This document shows positions 26,325 to 35,124 of a stretch of 64,000 nt of DNA, piece after piece (the first letter of the stretch is position 1; each line of letters opens with the position of its first letter). The DNA lies in NCBI GenBank assembly GCA_019637295.1, contig JAHBVX010000001.1, positions 657,501-721,500 on the forward strand, read 5' to 3'. The notes below the pieces were generated by a model. The model did no database searches and was not told the origin of the DNA. It saw only the letters and a program-made list of their open reading frames with translations. The DNA comes from Polyangiaceae bacterium (GTDB lineage: Bacteria > Myxococcota_A > Polyangia > Polyangiales > Polyangiaceae). The position numbers and the translations under genes are program-made.

Positions 26325-28334
26325 TCAGAGCGTGCAGCCGCAGTAAGCGTTGCCGTCCGCCTCGAGCGTACAGAGGTAGTCCCAGCTGTGCTCGCAGCAG
26401 TAGGGGTCGCGCTTGCAGACTGCCTCGGCGCACGACGAACACGTCGCGGGAAGCGCGCCGCCCGTCGCGCACTCCGAGTGCGCACAATTGTTCGGACCAC
26501 CCGCGCACTCGGCGGCGCAGGCGTTGCCGGGATAGAGCGCCAGCTCCGTGAGGCAAGCGTCGTCCCAGGCTACGCCGCAGCAGCTCGGCCGCTGTAGGCA
26601 AATGGCGTGAGCGCACGGGCTACACTCGGGATCGAGCGGCGCGCCGGTCTGACACACGCTGTGCTCGCAGGTGCCCGTCGTGGGAGGCTCGCACTGGATG
26701 GTACGTGGAGCGCCGCCGAGCAGGCGGGGCTGACCTTTGCCCGAGTCGAAGGCGTAGGCGTACAGCCGGTGGCTCAACCCATCCATCAGCTCGCTGGGGG
26801 GCGCGACGATGAAGCCTATTGCACACTCGGGATCCTCCGGGCACAGCTCCGAGCGGCGATGATTGGCGACCACCACGAGGGACGGATCCGTCTGTTCGAG
26901 CGGTTTGTCGATGGTGAACGCGACCCGAATCGACCCGTTCGGGTAGTTCGGGTCACGCGCCCAGCCGGAGAACTCGCTGCAGGACACCTCCTCGAGCTCG
27001 CCGATCGGATCCTCCTCCTCGGCGGCGTCGTTCACGAGCTTGCGACGGATGGGCACGTAGGCTGCTCCGATGGAGCGTACGCGGTGGACGCAGCCGAGCT
27101 GACAGTTGGCGCACTCGTACACCAGGGCCTGACCGTTGCCCATCCACTGCTCGAACAGCACGATGTGCCCGCCGCTCTGCCCGCGATATACCAGCGCGTC
27201 GCCGCGCTGTAGTTCGTCGCGGCTCGCCAGCTTGAGCCAATCTCGCTCTTCGTAGCGGAACGTGTGGGTGGTGTAGCGCTGGGACGAGCCGATCCGCTCG
27301 GTCACCGGGCGCGGTCCGGGCGCTTGCCAGACCTGCTGCACGAAGCCCGAGCAATCCGCGCCCCACTCGGGCCCGCCGGGGCTCGCCGCGTGACACGAGG
27401 GCTCTGCGCACACGGCGTTGCAGACGCCCGGGTGCGAGACGCCGTTCGGATCCCATGACGACCCGCCGTACCAGTACGAGTAGCCGACGCCGCTCCGCGC
27501 GATCCCCAGGATCTCGTCGCGCGTCATGGGCTGCAAGGTCGAGGATGTCGGGGGCTCGGGTGTGGGGTCCGGCAGCTGCGGCGCCTGCTGTGACGGTGGA
27601 GGCACCTGCTGAGCCGGTGGAGCACCCGCGCACGTGCCGCCGCTCGCGGTCGCGATCTCGATGTCCGCGCCGTAGTAGAAGCGCAGGATGTCCACGAAGT
27701 TCTTGCCGCCGTTCTCCAGACACACTGAACCATTCTGCGACATGCAGCCCCGGTTCTGTCCGAACACGCTGAGGTTCTTCGGGACGTAGCCGAGGGTAGT
27801 CATCTTCACGGCGGCGCCCGTCTTGCCGTCGTTGTAGGTGATGTAGTTCTCGTTGTAGCCGCCCGGGCTGCCGACGCACGCTGGCCCGCTCGTGTTCGGG
27901 TTGCCGTTGACGTAGAAGCCGTAGGTGACCTGACCGCCGTACGCCAAGTACTGATAGCGGGTCGCTTCCACCGCTTGGTAGTGCAGCGGCCCTGGGGTGC
28001 GGTTGCAGGTGTACGCCTGACACGCCTGTCCATCGCAGATGGAGCCGTCGCCCAGACCCTCCCAGTACGCCACCGACCGGGCCGCGATGGCTTGCGCCTT
28101 GAGCGTCTCGATGCCGGCGCTCGCGGCCGCCTCGCACGCGATCACGCGGGGGAGGTAGTCCGTCTCGAGGTCCTTCGTGCCCTTGCCGATGACGTTGATC
28201 TGACACAGCGGCGCCGAGGGCGTGGCCACGCGCTGTCGCAGGAGCTCTGCGCTCTCGTCAGGCGAGGCGCCCTGGTCCCCGCAGGCCGGAGCGAGCAGGA
28301 GCAGGAAGCCTAGGCGGCGTCGCGCGGCGGTCAC
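26325..28334 (-). CDS. SpoIID/LytB + NlpC/P60 fusion with Cys-rich tail
   Basis: The GTG start at 28334 overlaps the preceding stop by four bases (GTGA), giving 669 residues with a hydrophobic N-terminus and a weak lipobox at Cys18. Residues about 45-220 match the SpoIID/LytB domain (LETDYLPRVIACEAA, LKAQAIAARS), found in peptidoglycan-binding amidase enhancers and glycan-chain lyases. Residues about 270-430 are NlpC/P60-like, with Cys328 in GADCSGF and His in GGHIVLFEQW. The last 110 residues hold two CxHxxC...CC repeats common in myxobacterial exoproteins. The two wall-acting domains in one chain suggest coordinated glycan and peptide cleavage. Confidence 0.85.
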   Translation of the reverse strand: MTAARRRLGFLLLLAPACGDQGASPDESAELLRQRVATPSAPLCQINVIGKGTKDLETDYLPRVIACEAAASAGIETLKAQAIAARSVAYWEGLGDGSICDGQACQAYTCNRTPGPLHYQAVEATRYQYLAYGGQVTYGFYVNGNPNTSGPACVGSPGGYNENYITYNDGKTGAAVKMTTLGYVPKNLSVFGQNRGCMSQNGSVCLENGGKNFVDILRFYYGADIEIATASGGTCAGAPPAQQVPPPSQQAPQLPDPTPEPPTSSTLQPMTRDEILGIARSGVGYSYWYGGSSWDPNGVSHPGVCNAVCAEPSCHAASPGGPEWGADCSGFVQQVWQAPGPRPVTERIGSSQRYTTHTFRYEERDWLKLASRDELQRGDALVYRGQSGGHIVLFEQWMGNGQALVYECANCQLGCVHRVRSIGAAYVPIRRKLVNDAAEEEDPIGELEEVSCSEFSGWARDPNYPNGSIRVAFTIDKPLEQTDPSLVVVANHRRSELCPEDPECAIGFIVAPPSELMDGLSHRLYAYAFDSGKGQPRLLGGAPRTIQCEPPTTGTCEHSVCQTGAPLDPECSPCAHAICLQRPSCCGVAWDDACLTELALYPGNACAAECAGGPNNCAHSECATGGALPATCSSCAEAVCKRDPYCCEHSWDYLCTLEADGNAYCGCTL

Positions 28335-29254
28335 GGCGCCACCTCCCGTACCTGCACGCCCTTGGCGTCTACCGTGAGCCAGCGCAGCGAGCCGCTCGGC
28401 GAGAGGCGAACCCAGCGGAAGCTCTCCTCGACGCTGCTGCTGCCTCCGAGCTCCCGGCGCCTCAGCTCGGCGCCTGTCTCGGCGTGGAGCACCACGAGGG
28501 TGATGCTCTCCGCGCCGCCCACGTCCGTGCTCACGCCGAAGCGCACCGCGAGGTAGAGCTCCGGTGCCTGCTGGCTCGCGAGCAAGCGGAAGTCGATGGG
28601 CGCGCTGCTGAGCGCGACCGACGCCAGGTTCGCCTTCGGGCCTCCAGCAGCCGGTCGCCGCGCCACCGTCACCGGGCCGCCCGGGCTGCGCGTCGCTTCG
28701 TACAGCCACTGCCCCGCGCGCGCCGTGCCGGGCTCGGCTTGGGGCGGAGCGACGGCTCCGGTCGCGTCGCCGATGCGCACACGATAGCTCCCGTCCACCT
28801 CGACCCACACGCCGCTCTCGTCCGCGTCGAGCGCAGTCACCCGTCCGGGCTCGACTCCCAGGGGCGACAGCTCGATCTTGGACTGCTCGCTACCCTGCGC
28901 GTCGACGAACACCACGGCCCGCGACGCGAAGGGGTCGAGCAGCGCGTAGCCGCCGCCCTCGAGCAGCGCCAGATCTTCGAACGGGCGCGCTGGCAGCTTC
29001 ACCGCGCCCTTGGCGCTGCTGCCTTCGAACCGCACCACTCGCGCGCTCACCTGATCCAAGATGTGGACTCGGCCGTCGGCGCCCACGACGAACGAGCGCG
29101 CGCCGATGGGCGCGCCTTCGTCCGGAACGTCGCGCGCGATCTGCCCGTTGCCGGCGCCCCAGCCCGGACTCGGGATCGGCCGGCGCTCCGGATCGGAAGC
29201 TGAGTTGCAGGACGCGAGCAGCAACGCTGCGCACGCCCAAGGCAGTGACCTCAT
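28331..29254 (-). CDS. Propeller-like lipoprotein coupled to the SpoIID/NlpC gene
   Basis: The protein has 307 residues with a clean lipobox (LLASC, Cys16). The rest is built of repeated short strands with Asp/Gly turns (FVVGADGRVHILD, YALLDPFASRAVVFVD, VWVEVDGSYRV), as in a six- or seven-bladed beta-propeller. Its stop overlaps the GTG of the SpoIID/NlpC gene (28331-28334), so the two products are made together and probably interact in the envelope. No enzymatic residues are evident. Confidence 0.75.
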   Translation of the reverse strand: MRSLPWACAALLLASCNSASDPERRPIPSPGWGAGNGQIARDVPDEGAPIGARSFVVGADGRVHILDQVSARVVRFEGSSAKGAVKLPARPFEDLALLEGGGYALLDPFASRAVVFVDAQGSEQSKIELSPLGVEPGRVTALDADESGVWVEVDGSYRVRIGDATGAVAPPQAEPGTARAGQWLYEATRSPGGPVTVARRPAAGGPKANLASVALSSAPIDFRLLASQQAPELYLAVRFGVSTDVGGAESITLVVLHAETGAELRRRELGGSSSVEESFRWVRLSPSGSLRWLTVDAKGVQVREVAP

Positions 29255-29348
29255 ACCGGGACTCTAGCAGCAGGGTCCCCGGGTTCTGGCCGAGATCGTG
29301 ACGCGCGAGGTCGCTAGCCGTGCCGTCGGAATTTTCCAAGCTCGCGGC

Positions 29349-30158
29349 TCAGGGGATGATGCGCTCGGGATCCCCGAGGAACTCGAAGTGCATCGTGTCC
29401 TCGAGGGTATCCCGGCCGAGCCAGTAGAAGCCGTAGCGCTCGAAGGCGTCGATCCAGCAGGCGGTGAGCTCGGTCTTCTCTTCGACCTTCTTCACGTCCT
29501 TCTTGCAGTACCGATGGTTCGGCCAGGGATCCACGCAGCCGCAGCAAGGGTTGCGCTCGGGATCGATGTCGATGGCGATGCCGAACAGGTGATTGGACAC
29601 CTCGCCGCCGCGGTAGGTGTTCGCCTGTCGGAAGCCCCCGATGGCCTTCGGGACATAGCGACGACCCTTCGCGTTGCACGTCTTCCGAATGCGCGTCTCC
29701 ACGCAAGACAGCGCGGGCGCCACCTTCTCGTGCACCTGGATGGGCAGCCCCAAGAAGCGCACGGACTTCGCGTAGGCGTAGGCGTTCTTCGGGTTGAGCT
29801 TCTCGAAGGGCACGCCGTCGAGCCGGCCGTAGTGCTCGACGCGATACTTCACGGCGCGCTGATGCGGCAGCGCCTGCAGCTGACCTTTGACCACGAAGCT
29901 CTCGCGCTTGAGAAAAGGCTTGGCCTTCTGCACGCGACACACGCCCTTGAACACCTTGGGCTTGGACTCTCTCGGCGGCTGCTCCCGCGGCGCAGTCACC
30001 CGAGCCTCTCGCTTGGGCTTGCTCTGCTTCTTCTGCGACTTGGCGCTCGCCGGCGACGCCGCGCTCCCGGGGGGCGCCTGCTGAGCCGCGCTGGTGGCGG
30101 CGGCGGCGCTGGCGCCGAGGGCGGCGACCAGCAGGAGGCGGAGGAGACGGGGGCGCAT
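29349..30158 (-). CDS. M15-type (VanY/L-Ala-D-Glu peptidase-like) exported peptidase
   Basis: The protein has 269 residues with a signal peptide to about residue 24 and a Lys/Pro-rich linker (35-68). The C-terminal half has the zinc site of the M15 peptidases: SNHLFGIAIDID (His190 and Asp197) and DTMHFEF (His257). Insertions with cysteines (CVETRIRKTC, NPCCGC) are unusual for the family and may form disulphides. Such enzymes cut peptidoglycan stem peptides. It lies beside the SpoIID/NlpC gene pair and opposite the globin/3D-domain pair, consistent with a wall-remodelling cluster. Confidence 0.82.
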   Translation of the reverse strand: MRPRLLRLLLVAALGASAAAATSAAQQAPPGSAASPASAKSQKKQSKPKREARVTAPREQPPRESKPKVFKGVCRVQKAKPFLKRESFVVKGQLQALPHQRAVKYRVEHYGRLDGVPFEKLNPKNAYAYAKSVRFLGLPIQVHEKVAPALSCVETRIRKTCNAKGRRYVPKAIGGFRQANTYRGGEVSNHLFGIAIDIDPERNPCCGCVDPWPNHRYCKKDVKKVEEKTELTACWIDAFERYGFYWLGRDTLEDTMHFEFLGDPERIIP

Positions 30159-30284
30159 CGCGGCTACAAAGCCCCCGAATGTGGGCTTCGAGCCCGAGGC
30201 CTAGCGCGACCGGCGGGTCCTGACAAGAAAAGCGGGGGACGGTCTCTTGGCCAACCCGGGCCGAGTCGGCCAGATTAAGGGCCG

Positions 30285-30740
30285 ATGGATCAGCCATCCC
30301 TCTTCGAGCAGCTCGGCGGCGAGCCCGCCTTGCGCCAGATCATCGCGCGCTTCGTCGAGCGCGTGACGAACGACGTGATGATCGGGTTCTTCTTTCGCAA
30401 CGTGGACCGGGCTCGCCTCGAGGAGAAAGAGTACGAGTTCGCCGCCGAACACCTCGGTGCGGACGTGAAGTACACTGGGCGTCCGATCCGCCAAGCGCAC
30501 GCGGCGCACCCCATCATGGGCGGGCAGTTCATGCGGCGCCTTCAGCTCCTGAAAGAGACCCTCGCGGAACACGACGCGCCCGCCGCGGTGGTGGAGCACT
30601 GGATCGAACACACGAACGCCTTGCGCTCGCAGGTCACGCGAGACACGGATGGGCGCTGCGATCCGGTCGCCGCCGTGGAGCGCGTGCGCGAGCTGGTCCC
30701 AGGTCGCCAGAGGTCATTCGACGAGGAGTCCGAGCCATGA
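30285..30740 (+). CDS. Truncated haemoglobin
   Basis: The protein has 151 residues. It starts with the globin pattern SLFEQLGGEPALRQIIARF and has the family stretch GRPIRQAHAAHPIMGGQF, where His72 is the likely proximal haem ligand, followed by the G and H helices. Truncated globins bind O2 or NO and often act in NO detoxification or redox sensing. The group cannot be fixed by eye. It overlaps the downstream 3D-domain gene by four bases (ATGA), a surprising partner. A 126-bp spacer separates it from the divergent M15 peptidase gene. Confidence 0.85.
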   Translation: MDQPSLFEQLGGEPALRQIIARFVERVTNDVMIGFFFRNVDRARLEEKEYEFAAEHLGADVKYTGRPIRQAHAAHPIMGGQFMRRLQLLKETLAEHDAPAAVVEHWIEHTNALRSQVTRDTDGRCDPVAAVERVRELVPGRQRSFDEESEP

Positions 30741-31567
30741 GGGGACACTGGATTTCGCTGCTGCTGAGCACGGGCTGCGCCACCGCCGGCTCGAGCTGGA
30801 TCAGTGAGCCCCTCTCGGGGGACGACGCCGAAGAGTGGAGCGAGGTCTACTCGCGCCCCATGAACGCGGCGCCACCGAACACGTCCCGTCGGCCCCCGCC
30901 ACCCCGGCAGCCCAGCGCGCGCACCCTGTCCGAGCTTCCGCCCCTCGAGCGCCCGGCCGTGCAACCGAACGCCAAGCTCGAGGGCAAGGTGCTCGGGAAG
31001 TTCCGCAACACCTACTACGATTTTCCGAGCGAGACGGACTACTCGGGCAACGAGGTGCCGCTCATGAACGCCACCTGTCGCCCGATCAAGAACGTGCCCA
31101 AGGAGTTTCACGATCGCGTGTGTGTGCAGGGCAGCGGCATGCTCGCCAGCGGCTCGACGGTGAGCTTCAACCGCCGCGACTGCGAGTGCGCGAGCGTCTG
31201 CCCGCGGACCAACCAGCGAATCTGCTTCGACGAGCTCGATAAGCAACGCTTCCCCTGGGGTCGCGGCGCCACCGGGGGCGCGATCACGCCGCTGCTCAGC
31301 GTCGCGGTGGACTCGGACGTCGTGCCTCTCGGCACTCCCATTTACATCCCCGAGTACGACGGGCTCGCGCGGGACGCCGCGCAGTCCTCCTACCACGACG
31401 GCTGCTTCATCGCTCAGGATCGCGGGCTGAAGGTCAAGGGCAAGCACGTCGACGTGTTCACTGGACACGAGTCCGTGACCAAGCTGTGGAACCGCTTGGT
31501 GCCCAGCAACGAAGGAGTCACCGTCGTGCTCGAGAGCCCGCGCTGCGCTCGGGCGACCACGCCGTGA
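30737..31567 (+). CDS. 3D-domain lipoprotein (MltA-like peptidoglycan lyase module)
   Basis: The protein has 276 residues, with a short signal and Cys14 as a possible (non-ideal) lipid attachment site. After a Pro-rich linker there is a domain with the 3D (Asp-Asp-Asp) signature: VAVDSDVVPLGTPIYIPEYDG, then IAQDRGLKVKGKHVDVF, giving the three conserved Asp residues. The 3D fold is the catalytic core of MltA and of resuscitation-type lytic transglycosylases. Cysteines (CECASVC, TNQRIC) are extra. The ATG overlaps the globin stop, so the two are coupled. Confidence 0.8.
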   Translation: MRGHWISLLLSTGCATAGSSWISEPLSGDDAEEWSEVYSRPMNAAPPNTSRRPPPPRQPSARTLSELPPLERPAVQPNAKLEGKVLGKFRNTYYDFPSETDYSGNEVPLMNATCRPIKNVPKEFHDRVCVQGSGMLASGSTVSFNRRDCECASVCPRTNQRICFDELDKQRFPWGRGATGGAITPLLSVAVDSDVVPLGTPIYIPEYDGLARDAAQSSYHDGCFIAQDRGLKVKGKHVDVFTGHESVTKLWNRLVPSNEGVTVVLESPRCARATTP

Positions 31568-31672
31568 GGTCCTCGCGCGCTCTGGTTCTTGCCAGACGCG
31601 GAAGCGACGCGGCGCGCTCCAGCAGTCGCAGGGCGAACTCGGGTCCCCGCGCCACCCGCCGCGTCATCGGGC

Positions 31673-31720
31673 TTGCCACCAAGGTTTGCCACCAAGCAAA
31701 TATATGCTAAATCAAATGTC
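31673..31720 (+). promoter_or_regulatory. AT-rich leader with an 11-bp direct repeat before the transposase gene
   Basis: TTGCCACCAAG occurs at 31673-31683 and again at 31686-31696, followed by a 24-bp AT-rich stretch that includes TATATGCTAAAT. This is by far the most AT-rich patch nearby and contrasts with its surroundings. It may hold the promoter of the transposase gene or mark an insertion junction. No ribosome site is seen. Confidence 0.45.
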
Positions 31721-32500
31721 ATGCGTACCATGCGTGATTCACGGGGGAATCGGCCAGCGCGCGCGGGGTCCGTCGCGTGGGGTGGCGCGCGACCAGGAGC
31801 CGGGCGCAAGCGGTCCGGACCGCGCCCTCGCGTGCCCCACCTATCGCGCGCCACGTTTTCGTCCAATCGACCGCTGCACGTCACGCTACGAATGCGGGAC
31901 GACGTCCCTTCGCTGCGCCGCCGGGGCACGTTTTCCGTCGTGCATCGCGTGCTGACTGCGGCGAAAGAGCGCTTTGGCACGCGCATCTGCCACTACTCGG
32001 TGCAGAGCAATCACATCCACTTGATCATTGAGGCCCGCGGCAAACCATCGCTCGCGCGAGCGCTGCAGGGTTTCGGTATCCGTCTGGCCAAACGTCTCAA
32101 CGCGCGCCTTGGGCGCCGAGGCGCCGTACTGGCGGACCGCTACCACTCGCGTGCGCTCACCTCGCCGCGAGACGTGAGGACCGTTCTACGCTACGTGCTC
32201 GGCAACTTCCGGAAGCACGACGAGCGGGCACATCGCTTCGCGTTCTTGGACCCGTTTTCGTCGGCGCTCTGGTTCGACGGCCTCCGCGGCGCGCGTGGTG
32301 TCGAGCCGGCGTACGTGCTGCTCGCCAAGCCCGAGTGGGCGCCGCTCGGCCGTGCGGACCCTCGTCTCACCGGTCGCGGCCCGGAGGTCGCCGCGCCGCG
32401 CACGACATGGCTACGCAGCAGCTGGCGGCGTCATGGTCTCATCGGGCACGACGAGCGTCCGGCCACTCGCGTCACTCGCGCTTCACCCCGTCCGCGCTGA
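31721..32500 (+). CDS. REP-associated tyrosine transposase (RAYT, Y1_Tnp family)
   Basis: The protein has 259 residues. The N-terminus has GGARPGAGRKR, a basic motif common at the start of RAYTs. The Y1 transposase domain follows: RPLHVTLRMRDD, then the HUH motif HIH (98-100) in SNHIHLIIEA, and the catalytic tyrosine probably Tyr158 in RYVLGNFRKH. RAYTs cut single-stranded palindromes and are thought to spread REP-type repeats. The last 29 bp overlap the convergent TPR gene, so the C-terminal tail is built over existing sequence. No flanking palindrome pair was recognised next to it. Confidence 0.85.
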   Translation: MRTMRDSRGNRPARAGSVAWGGARPGAGRKRSGPRPRVPHLSRATFSSNRPLHVTLRMRDDVPSLRRRGTFSVVHRVLTAAKERFGTRICHYSVQSNHIHLIIEARGKPSLARALQGFGIRLAKRLNARLGRRGAVLADRYHSRALTSPRDVRTVLRYVLGNFRKHDERAHRFAFLDPFSSALWFDGLRGARGVEPAYVLLAKPEWAPLGRADPRLTGRGPEVAAPRTTWLRSSWRRHGLIGHDERPATRVTRASPRPR

Positions 32501-33407
32501 CGGCCGGTGGCGCCAGTGCGGGCTCGGGGGGCGCGGGGGGCGGCGTGGCCAGCAGCGACTTGGCGCGCTCCACGCGTTCATCGCTCTCGGAGGTGATCTC
32601 GATCAGCTTCTTCAGGTGATGCCCCGCCTCGTCCTTCGCGCCGATGGAGTGGGTGAGCGCGACCAGGTTGTAGCGAGAGTCCGCGTGCTTGGGCGCCTCC
32701 GCGAGCACCTTGAGGTACGCCTCGCGCGCTTCGCGGTACTTGCCCTCTGCACCGGCGACGACCGCGAGGTTGTACAGCGCGTCCACGTCGCGTGGGTCCT
32801 GCTGAACCATCTTGGTGAACTGCTCGCGAGCTTGCGCCATGTCGCCCCGCCGGTACGCGAGCAACCCGAGCAGCAGGCGCGCCGGCTGCTCGCGCCCCCG
32901 GGTCAAGGCGCTCTGGGCGAGCTCGTGCACCTTGGGGTCTCCCTCGGCGTTGGCGACGTGGGCCAGCGCATAGGTCGCCGCGCCGTTCTCGGCATCCCGG
33001 CCGAGCGCGTCCTGCGCCTGCACCCGCGCGCCCTCGTGATCGCCAGCGCGCGCCAGCGCTTCGGCGCGAAGTCCGGCGATGCGGGGCGACGCGGCGCACT
33101 CCGCGTCGAGCTTGCCCGCGAACTCGAGGCTCGCTTGGTGCAGGTTGCGCCGCAGCGCAAGCTCGAGGCTAGTCGCGGCGCACTGACAGTCCACGGCGCC
33201 CGCGCACGCGGCGAGCACGCGCTCCGAGTCCCCAGCGTAGCCGGCCACGGTGAGGGCGGAGACCAACGCCTCCGCGGAGCCGGGGTCGCCAGCGCCGCCG
33301 CGCTTGAACACGAGCAGCGTGATCCCCGCGATGGCGACGACGGCAGCAGCGACGATGGGGATGACCCGGGAGGAGGACGGCTTGGTCACGACGGGGACTC
33401 TACCCAT
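32472..33407 (-). CDS. Membrane-anchored TPR protein
   Basis: The protein has 311 residues. After a short cytoplasmic start, one membrane helix spans about 15-34, and the outer part is mostly TPR-like helix pairs (about 125-285, for example ATYALAHVANAEGD, DALYNLAVVAGAEGKYREA). A CDCQCAA cluster sits near residue 75. It probably serves as a periplasmic scaffold. Its 3' end overlaps the convergent transposase gene by 29 bp. Confidence 0.75.
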   Translation of the reverse strand: MGRVPVVTKPSSSRVIPIVAAAVVAIAGITLLVFKRGGAGDPGSAEALVSALTVAGYAGDSERVLAACAGAVDCQCAATSLELALRRNLHQASLEFAGKLDAECAASPRIAGLRAEALARAGDHEGARVQAQDALGRDAENGAATYALAHVANAEGDPKVHELAQSALTRGREQPARLLLGLLAYRRGDMAQAREQFTKMVQQDPRDVDALYNLAVVAGAEGKYREAREAYLKVLAEAPKHADSRYNLVALTHSIGAKDEAGHHLKKLIEITSESDERVERAKSLLATPPPAPPEPALAPPAVSADGVKRE

Positions 33408-33432
33408 CTGCCGGCCGAAATTGGAATCGACG

Positions 33433-34602
33433 TCAGCGGCGCTTCCGGCGCGCCCGCTTGGCGGCGTTCTTGGCGTCCCGGACCGTCGGCCTCGGCTGGC
33501 TCGCGAGCGCGGCGACGGCGAAGCCGATGTTCTCGCTCACCCGGGCGCGCTCGCCCTCCGGCAACCTCCCGCTCGCCAGCAGGTGTTGGCCGGCCGCCCG
33601 GCACTCCTCGTGGCGCCCAACGTAGAACGCCGAGACGCACAGCTCGTCCAGGGCGCGCCAGTCGTACACCGTGCGATCCAGGAACAAGATGTCGTCCGTG
33701 AGCGGGAGCTCGGCGGCCTGCCGCGCGAACAAGTAGGCCTTGGCGTACTGCTGCCGCTGACGGAAGTGGCGAGCCAGTTCGCACAGCGGCTCGGCGCGAG
33801 CGGGACGGAACTGAAACGCGTCCAGGTATGCCGCGAGCGCCGGCGCGAAGTCGCCGCCCGAGCGCTCGAGCAGCACCGCGACCTGGAACAGGGAATACCA
33901 GACCTCCTGGTCCCAGCCGCCCATCGCGACGCGCCGTCGATAGGTGTCGATCGCGAGCTCGAGCTGATCCGAGTCACGATAGCTCTGCGCCAGATAGAAG
34001 ACGTAGCGCGAGTTGTCAGGCTCCTGCTCCAGAGCCTGCTTCAACACCTCCGCGTCGCGCCGGTACTTGGCCTTCGGATCGACGTTGCGAGCGCTGTCGA
34101 AGAAGCCGCGGCAGACCAGCCCCTCGAGCTTCTGCGTAGTGTGCGGCTCGTCGCACTGGATCACCTCGTGGAGCACGCCCACGTAGCGCCAGGGCAACCG
34201 GCTCCGAACGAGCTGCGTCAAGTAGAACGACCCGTGCGGCCCCCCGGCTTCGTGCCGCACCAGGTACTCGTCGGCGTCGAGCCGCGGCATGGCAAAGCCC
34301 GGCTCGGCCGAGAGCACCTCGTCCGCGTCGATGATCAGGCAGTAGTCGGCGCGCCCGCGCGCCAGCTCCAGCGCCTCGCTGCGGTTGTGACCGAAATTCT
34401 TCCAAGGCCGCTCGTGAAGCTCGCCGGGCACGTCCGCGAGCAGCTCGCGGATGAGCGCCTGCGTGCCGTCCGTGGAGCCCGTGTCCACGATCACCCAGTG
34501 GTGGATGAAGGGCCTCACCGAGTCGAGGCAGCGCCGAATGACGTGCGACTCATCCTTGACGATCATGTTGAGGCAGATCGTCGGGGGCTGCGCGAGACTC
34601 AC
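33433..34602 (-). CDS. Family 2 glycosyltransferase with TPR-like C-terminus
   Basis: The GTG start at 34602 overlaps the upstream stop (GTGA), giving 389 residues. The first half is a GT-A fold: ICLNMIVKDESHVIRRCLDSV, DTGSTDGT (40-47) for the nucleotide, NFGHNRSEA and the metal-binding DADE (92-95). The second half has helical repeats (about 205-340) as in the TPR-fused GT2 proteins, and a Lys/Arg-rich tail. The donor and acceptor sugars are unknown; a glycan or glycoprotein role is likely. It is coupled to the small membrane protein upstream. Confidence 0.85.
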   Translation of the reverse strand: MSLAQPPTICLNMIVKDESHVIRRCLDSVRPFIHHWVIVDTGSTDGTQALIRELLADVPGELHERPWKNFGHNRSEALELARGRADYCLIIDADEVLSAEPGFAMPRLDADEYLVRHEAGGPHGSFYLTQLVRSRLPWRYVGVLHEVIQCDEPHTTQKLEGLVCRGFFDSARNVDPKAKYRRDAEVLKQALEQEPDNSRYVFYLAQSYRDSDQLELAIDTYRRRVAMGGWDQEVWYSLFQVAVLLERSGGDFAPALAAYLDAFQFRPARAEPLCELARHFRQRQQYAKAYLFARQAAELPLTDDILFLDRTVYDWRALDELCVSAFYVGRHEECRAAGQHLLASGRLPEGERARVSENIGFAVAALASQPRPTVRDAKNAAKRARRKRR

Positions 34603-35069
34603 GGGAGAGTGAACTCGACGGTGACCTGAGTGGGCGCGGCGGCCGGAGGCACGGGCAGGTCTGCAAGCGCCTGAGTGACGCAGTTGCCCAGCCCCTCGCG
34701 AAAAGCATCCCGTTCCTCGGAAATGCCGAACGCCGCGACGCCAGCAGTCCCCACCGTCCCGTTCCAGGTCAGCTTCACGCTTCGGGGCTCGGGGTTGGAT
34801 GCGGCGGGGCCATCCCAGCACTTTTGCTTCAGCATGGCGCGGCGCGCCTCAATGGCGGCTTTGACCTTACCCTCGACCGCAGTCCGATCCGGAGCAATCG
34901 CTGCCGACACTGGGGTCTGGATGGCGGACGGAGCGCTGGTAGGCGCGTCACCGCCGCTCGAAGAACCTGAATGGACCTGCCGTTCTCGGGACTGCAGCCC
35001 GAAGTACAGGCCGAGAGCAATGAGCGCGCTCCCTCCCAGTACGGCGAGGGGAAGAGATTTCTCGTTCAT
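34599..35069 (-). CDS. Small single-span membrane protein coupled to the GT2 gene
   Basis: The start at 35069 gives 156 residues with one membrane helix at about 6-25, then a Ser/Pro-rich linker and an outer domain with a Cys pair (QKCW and GNCVT) and a conserved-looking VKLTWNGTVG strand. This resembles the C-terminal domain found in AgmX/TonB-like myxobacterial proteins, but the match is uncertain. Its stop overlaps the GTG of the glycosyltransferase (34599-34602), so the two are made together. Confidence 0.65.
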   Translation of the reverse strand: MNEKSLPLAVLGGSALIALGLYFGLQSRERQVHSGSSSGGDAPTSAPSAIQTPVSAAIAPDRTAVEGKVKAAIEARRAMLKQKCWDGPAASNPEPRSVKLTWNGTVGTAGVAAFGISEERDAFREGLGNCVTQALADLPVPPAAAPTQVTVEFTLP

Positions 35070-35124
35070 GAGCGCAACGGCGCGCGCCGCCGTGAACTGC
35101 GACGCGCGCCGCGATGGTAGAGGA

